Assembly (NCBI GenBank): GCA_028690255.1
Contig: JAQVBP010000050.1
Coordinates: forward strand, 4,942-19,088
Direction: 5' to 3'
Source of the DNA: Methanosarcinaceae archaeon
GTDB lineage: Archaea > Halobacteriota > Methanosarcinia > Methanosarcinales > Methanosarcinaceae
Length of the DNA: 14,147 nt
Below, one piece after another: positions 12,354 to 14,147 of the stretch (its first letter is position 1; the number at the start of each line of letters is the position of its first letter). Under the pieces are notes generated by a model. That model searched no databases, was not told where the DNA came from, and saw only the letters and a program-made list of their open reading frames with translations. A program made the translations under genes and the position numbers.

Positions 12354-12460
12354 GGAAGTACTGTGGATATTAATTATGATACGGCAGTACTGTGGATATT
12401 AATTATGATCAGACAGTACTGTGAATATTAATTATGATCAGGCAGTACCTTTGATATTGG
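12354..12460. repeat. Tandem array, three full and one partial 29-bp unit
   Basis: The 29-bp units start at 12354, 12383 and 12412, and a decayed partial copy begins at 12441. The core is CAGTACTGTGGATATTAATT followed by ATGATCA. Units contain the palindromes AGTACT and AATATT. The array ends about 25 bp beyond the 3' end of the aldo/keto reductase gene, so it would form that gene's 3' untranslated region. Confidence 0.93.
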
Positions 12461-12485
12461 AGCATTGAGGGGAGCAGGGGCCATT

Positions 12486-13682
12486 TCAGCCTTTCCCGAA
12501 GACCTGCTTCGCCTTTTCTTCCCAGGCCTTCAGGTCAGCTCCCTCAAACTTTTCAGAAACCGCTTCAAGGAGGCCCGGTATATCCAGGTGCTGGGGGCAT
12601 TTTTCCAGGCACTTTCCACACTTTACGCAAAGGGATGCGTAGCCGACTCCGCCTCTTATAATTCCTCCTGGCTTTGCCGCATACATGAGCTTTGCTTCAG
12701 TTTCATTTCCGGAGAGGTACATGTTATCGTAGACCTCAAAACAGTAGGAGATGGCCACTCCGGCCGGGCAGGGCATACAGTACTGGCAACCGGTACAGCC
12801 TGTTTTCATGAGTTCCCGGTACTTTTTCTCGACTCTTCCTGCAAGCTTCAGTTCGGTTTCCGTGAGGGAAGCAGGGGTTGCCTCACCCGCGATTTTCAGA
12901 TTTTCCTCAATATGGGCCTCTTCATTCATGCCTGAAAGCACGGCCGTAACCTCCGGCCGGTTCCAGATCCAGCGCAGGGCCCATTCCGCAGGAGTCCTTT
13001 TTACCGGACTTTCTGCCCAGATTTCCTGCACTTCGGCGGGCACGGGCCCGGCCAGTTTGCCCCCGCGCAGGGGTTCCATGATGATTATGCCAAGATCCTT
13101 TGAAGCTGCATACTCAAGCCCTTCGGTCCCGGCCTGGCTCTTTTCGTCCAGGAAGTTGTACTGGATCATACAGAAGTCCCAGGGGTAGGCGTCCACCACC
13201 CGCCTGAAGGTCTCGTTCGAGCCGTGAAAGGAAAAACCGGCGTTGAGGATGCGTCCGTCTGCTTTTGCCCTGTCAAGGAACTCGAGCACGTCAAGTTTTT
13301 CCATTTTGTCCCAGAGGGCTCCGACAAGCCCGTGGACCAGGTAGTAATCGACCCGGTCGGTTTTGAGTCTTTCAAGCTGGGCGTCCAGGACCCGGTCCAT
13401 GTCTTCCCGGCTTTCCACTGTCCAGGAGGGAAGTTTTGTCGCGAGTTTGACTTTTTCCCGATAGCCGCCCGAAAGGGCTTTTCCAAGGAAGGGTTCGCTT
13501 TTTCCCAGGTGGTAGGGCCAGGCCGTGTCAATGTAGTTTACGCCCCGGTCGATTGCATAGCGTATCTGCTTTTTTGCCCTTTCCTCGTCAATTGCTCCGT
13601 TTTCATTAACCGGAAGACGCATGCAGCCGAAGCCGAGTATGGAAAGCTCGTCTCCGTTTTTCGGAATTTTTCGATATAACAT
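12486..13682 (-). CDS. Aldo/keto reductase with C-terminal ferredoxin-like 4Fe-4S motifs
   Basis: This 398-residue protein joins an NADPH-type aldo/keto reductase barrel to an iron-sulfur tail. The AKR tetrad is visible as Asp52, Tyr57, Lys83 and His117, in the contexts NYIDTAWPYH, ATKLPS and YYLVHG. After the barrel come two Cys clusters: C296-x2-C299-x2-C302-x2-C305-P and C352-x2-C355-x2-C358-x3-C362-P, the second a normal 4Fe-4S ferredoxin motif. Such fusions are common in methanogens and anaerobic bacteria; their substrate is generally unknown, and electrons may pass to or from ferredoxin. I chose the ATG at 13682 (MLYRKIPKNGDELSILGFGCMRLP) because family members begin there; an upstream in-frame start at 13733 would add 17 Lys/Arg-rich residues encoded by a duplicated GTTACGGAAAAA stretch. 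It is transcribed alone, divergent from the broken flavoredoxin gene. Confidence 0.93.
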   Translation of the reverse strand: MLYRKIPKNGDELSILGFGCMRLPVNENGAIDEERAKKQIRYAIDRGVNYIDTAWPYHLGKSEPFLGKALSGGYREKVKLATKLPSWTVESREDMDRVLDAQLERLKTDRVDYYLVHGLVGALWDKMEKLDVLEFLDRAKADGRILNAGFSFHGSNETFRRVVDAYPWDFCMIQYNFLDEKSQAGTEGLEYAASKDLGIIIMEPLRGGKLAGPVPAEVQEIWAESPVKRTPAEWALRWIWNRPEVTAVLSGMNEEAHIEENLKIAGEATPASLTETELKLAGRVEKKYRELMKTGCTGCQYCMPCPAGVAISYCFEVYDNMYLSGNETEAKLMYAAKPGGIIRGGVGYASLCVKCGKCLEKCPQHLDIPGLLEAVSEKFEGADLKAWEEKAKQVFGKG

Positions 13683-13702
13683 TTTTTTCACTCTTCTCTT
13701 TT

Positions 13703-13728
13703 TCCGTAACTTTTTCCGTAACTTACCT
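13703..13728. repeat. Two copies of a 12-bp repeat in the aldo/keto reductase leader
   Basis: On the minus strand GTTACGGAAAAA occurs twice in tandem shortly before the GAAGAGTG stretch and the ATG at 13682. Confidence 0.6.
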
Positions 13729-13767
13729 GGCAATTATTCCATAATAAGTATTAATAATAAGTCTTAA

Positions 13768-14147
13768 TTTTGTACTGCCTTTACAATAACGCAGGGGTAA
13801 AGAAAAGCGTTTTTACGGTAAACATACCCTCGGAGACTTTCGTAAAGAAAACCGATTATTTTGGCATCGCAAGCGGAAAAAGTGAGGATAAATTCGAAAA
13901 AACCGGCCTCACTCCTGTTAAAAGCGAGCTTGTCCGGGCCCCATATATCAAAGAATTTCCCCTTATTCTTGAGTGCAAGCTCCTCAATGATTTTGAAATC
14001 GGCCTCCACACAATGTTTGTGGGAGAAATCCTGGATGTCAAAGCAAGAGGCTGTGCTTGATGAAAAGGGAAACCCGGATATTGAGAAAGTCAGGCCGATT
14101 GTGTACGGAACCGGGGATGTTACTTTCTATGGAATTGGAAAGGCCCT
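13768..14147 (+). pseudogene. Flavoredoxin (flavin reductase family) remnant, truncated and frameshifted
   Basis: The frame encodes YNNAGVKKSVFTVNIPSE, then YFGIASGKSEDKFEKTGLTPVKSEL, then APYIKEFPLILECKL and GLHTMFVGEILDVKA. These are strongly typical of archaeal flavoredoxin, an FMN-binding electron carrier. Two lesions are visible. About 45 N-terminal residues, including the usual beginning of the FMN-binding domain, have no counterpart upstream. After VKA (14045) the frame runs into TGA at 14058-14060, while homology (EAVLDEKGNPDIEKVRP, then YGTGD, then YGIGKA) continues in the +1 frame from 14047 to the window end. The expected residue between A and E is missing and one base remains, consistent with a 2-base deletion. 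A sequencing error could explain the frameshift but not the missing N terminus. No start codon with a ribosome site is seen. Confidence 0.8.

Larger units (their letters stand above)
11854..12485. other. Non-coding stretch between convergent glnA and aldo/keto reductase genes
   Basis: After the glnA terminator this stretch contains a 19-bp palindrome (11946-11964), a CAGC/GCAAC-rich patch (11970-12020), a possible but unsupported 87-codon frame starting at TTG 12028, a T/A-only block (12290-12340) and the 29-bp tandem array. I see no RNA gene and no protein with recognisable motifs. Confidence 0.55.

Noticed and set aside
13683..13733. Lys/Arg-rich 17-residue extension of the aldo/keto reductase
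   Set aside because: It is encoded by a duplicated leader sequence; family members begin at the MLYRKIPKNG position.

Overview
The window looks like the chromosome of a methylotrophic methanogen of the Methanosarcina type. The evidence is an MttB-family gene read through an in-frame amber codon at the pyrrolysine (Pyl) position, two methylamine-type corrinoid proteins, an MtbB-like gene start, an MtmB-fold protein, an archaeal class I lysyl-tRNA synthetase, A/T-rich TATA-box promoters with long leaders, and a GGTA-N6-TACC site of the kind bound by NrpR in Methanosarcina.

Left part (1-5080, all on the minus strand, transcription running right to left): an MttB-family methyltransferase with amber at codon 336 (3578-5077), corrinoid protein A (2741-3391), a close MttB paralogue whose amber has become TGG/Trp336 (1200-2690), corrinoid protein B (347-997), and the first 50 codons of an MtbB-like gene that leaves the window at base 1. 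They read as one methyl-transfer cluster: substrate methyltransferases pass methyl groups to B12 proteins, which then feed a CoM methylase lying outside the window. Both MttB-like proteins are clearly divergent from the classical trimethylamine enzyme, so their substrate is open.

Middle (5080-8800): a divergent intergenic region with a 12-bp tandem array and TATA boxes on both strands, then on the plus strand an MtmB-fold protein with Thr193 in place of pyrrolysine, followed by class I lysyl-tRNA synthetase (lysK). The window thus holds relatives of all three methylamine methyltransferase families. One keeps the UAG codon, two have lost it in different ways, and the fourth (MtbB-like) is cut before its Pyl site.

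Right part (8800-14147): a gene-poor stretch with paired palindromes that may be an IS200/IS605-type remnant, a small disordered protein that is probably leaderless, a divergent type I glutamine synthetase with an NrpR-like operator far upstream, a 630-bp non-coding stretch with a 29-bp tandem array, an aldo/keto reductase with C-terminal 4Fe-4S motifs (minus strand), and a decayed flavoredoxin gene running off the right end.

A recurring oddity is that several spacers carry a short tandem array and each has its own unrelated unit: 20, 19, 12, 13 and 29 bp. The 20-bp array includes the stop codon of corrinoid protein B. Most family calls rest on recalled family sequences and hand alignment; no search was run.
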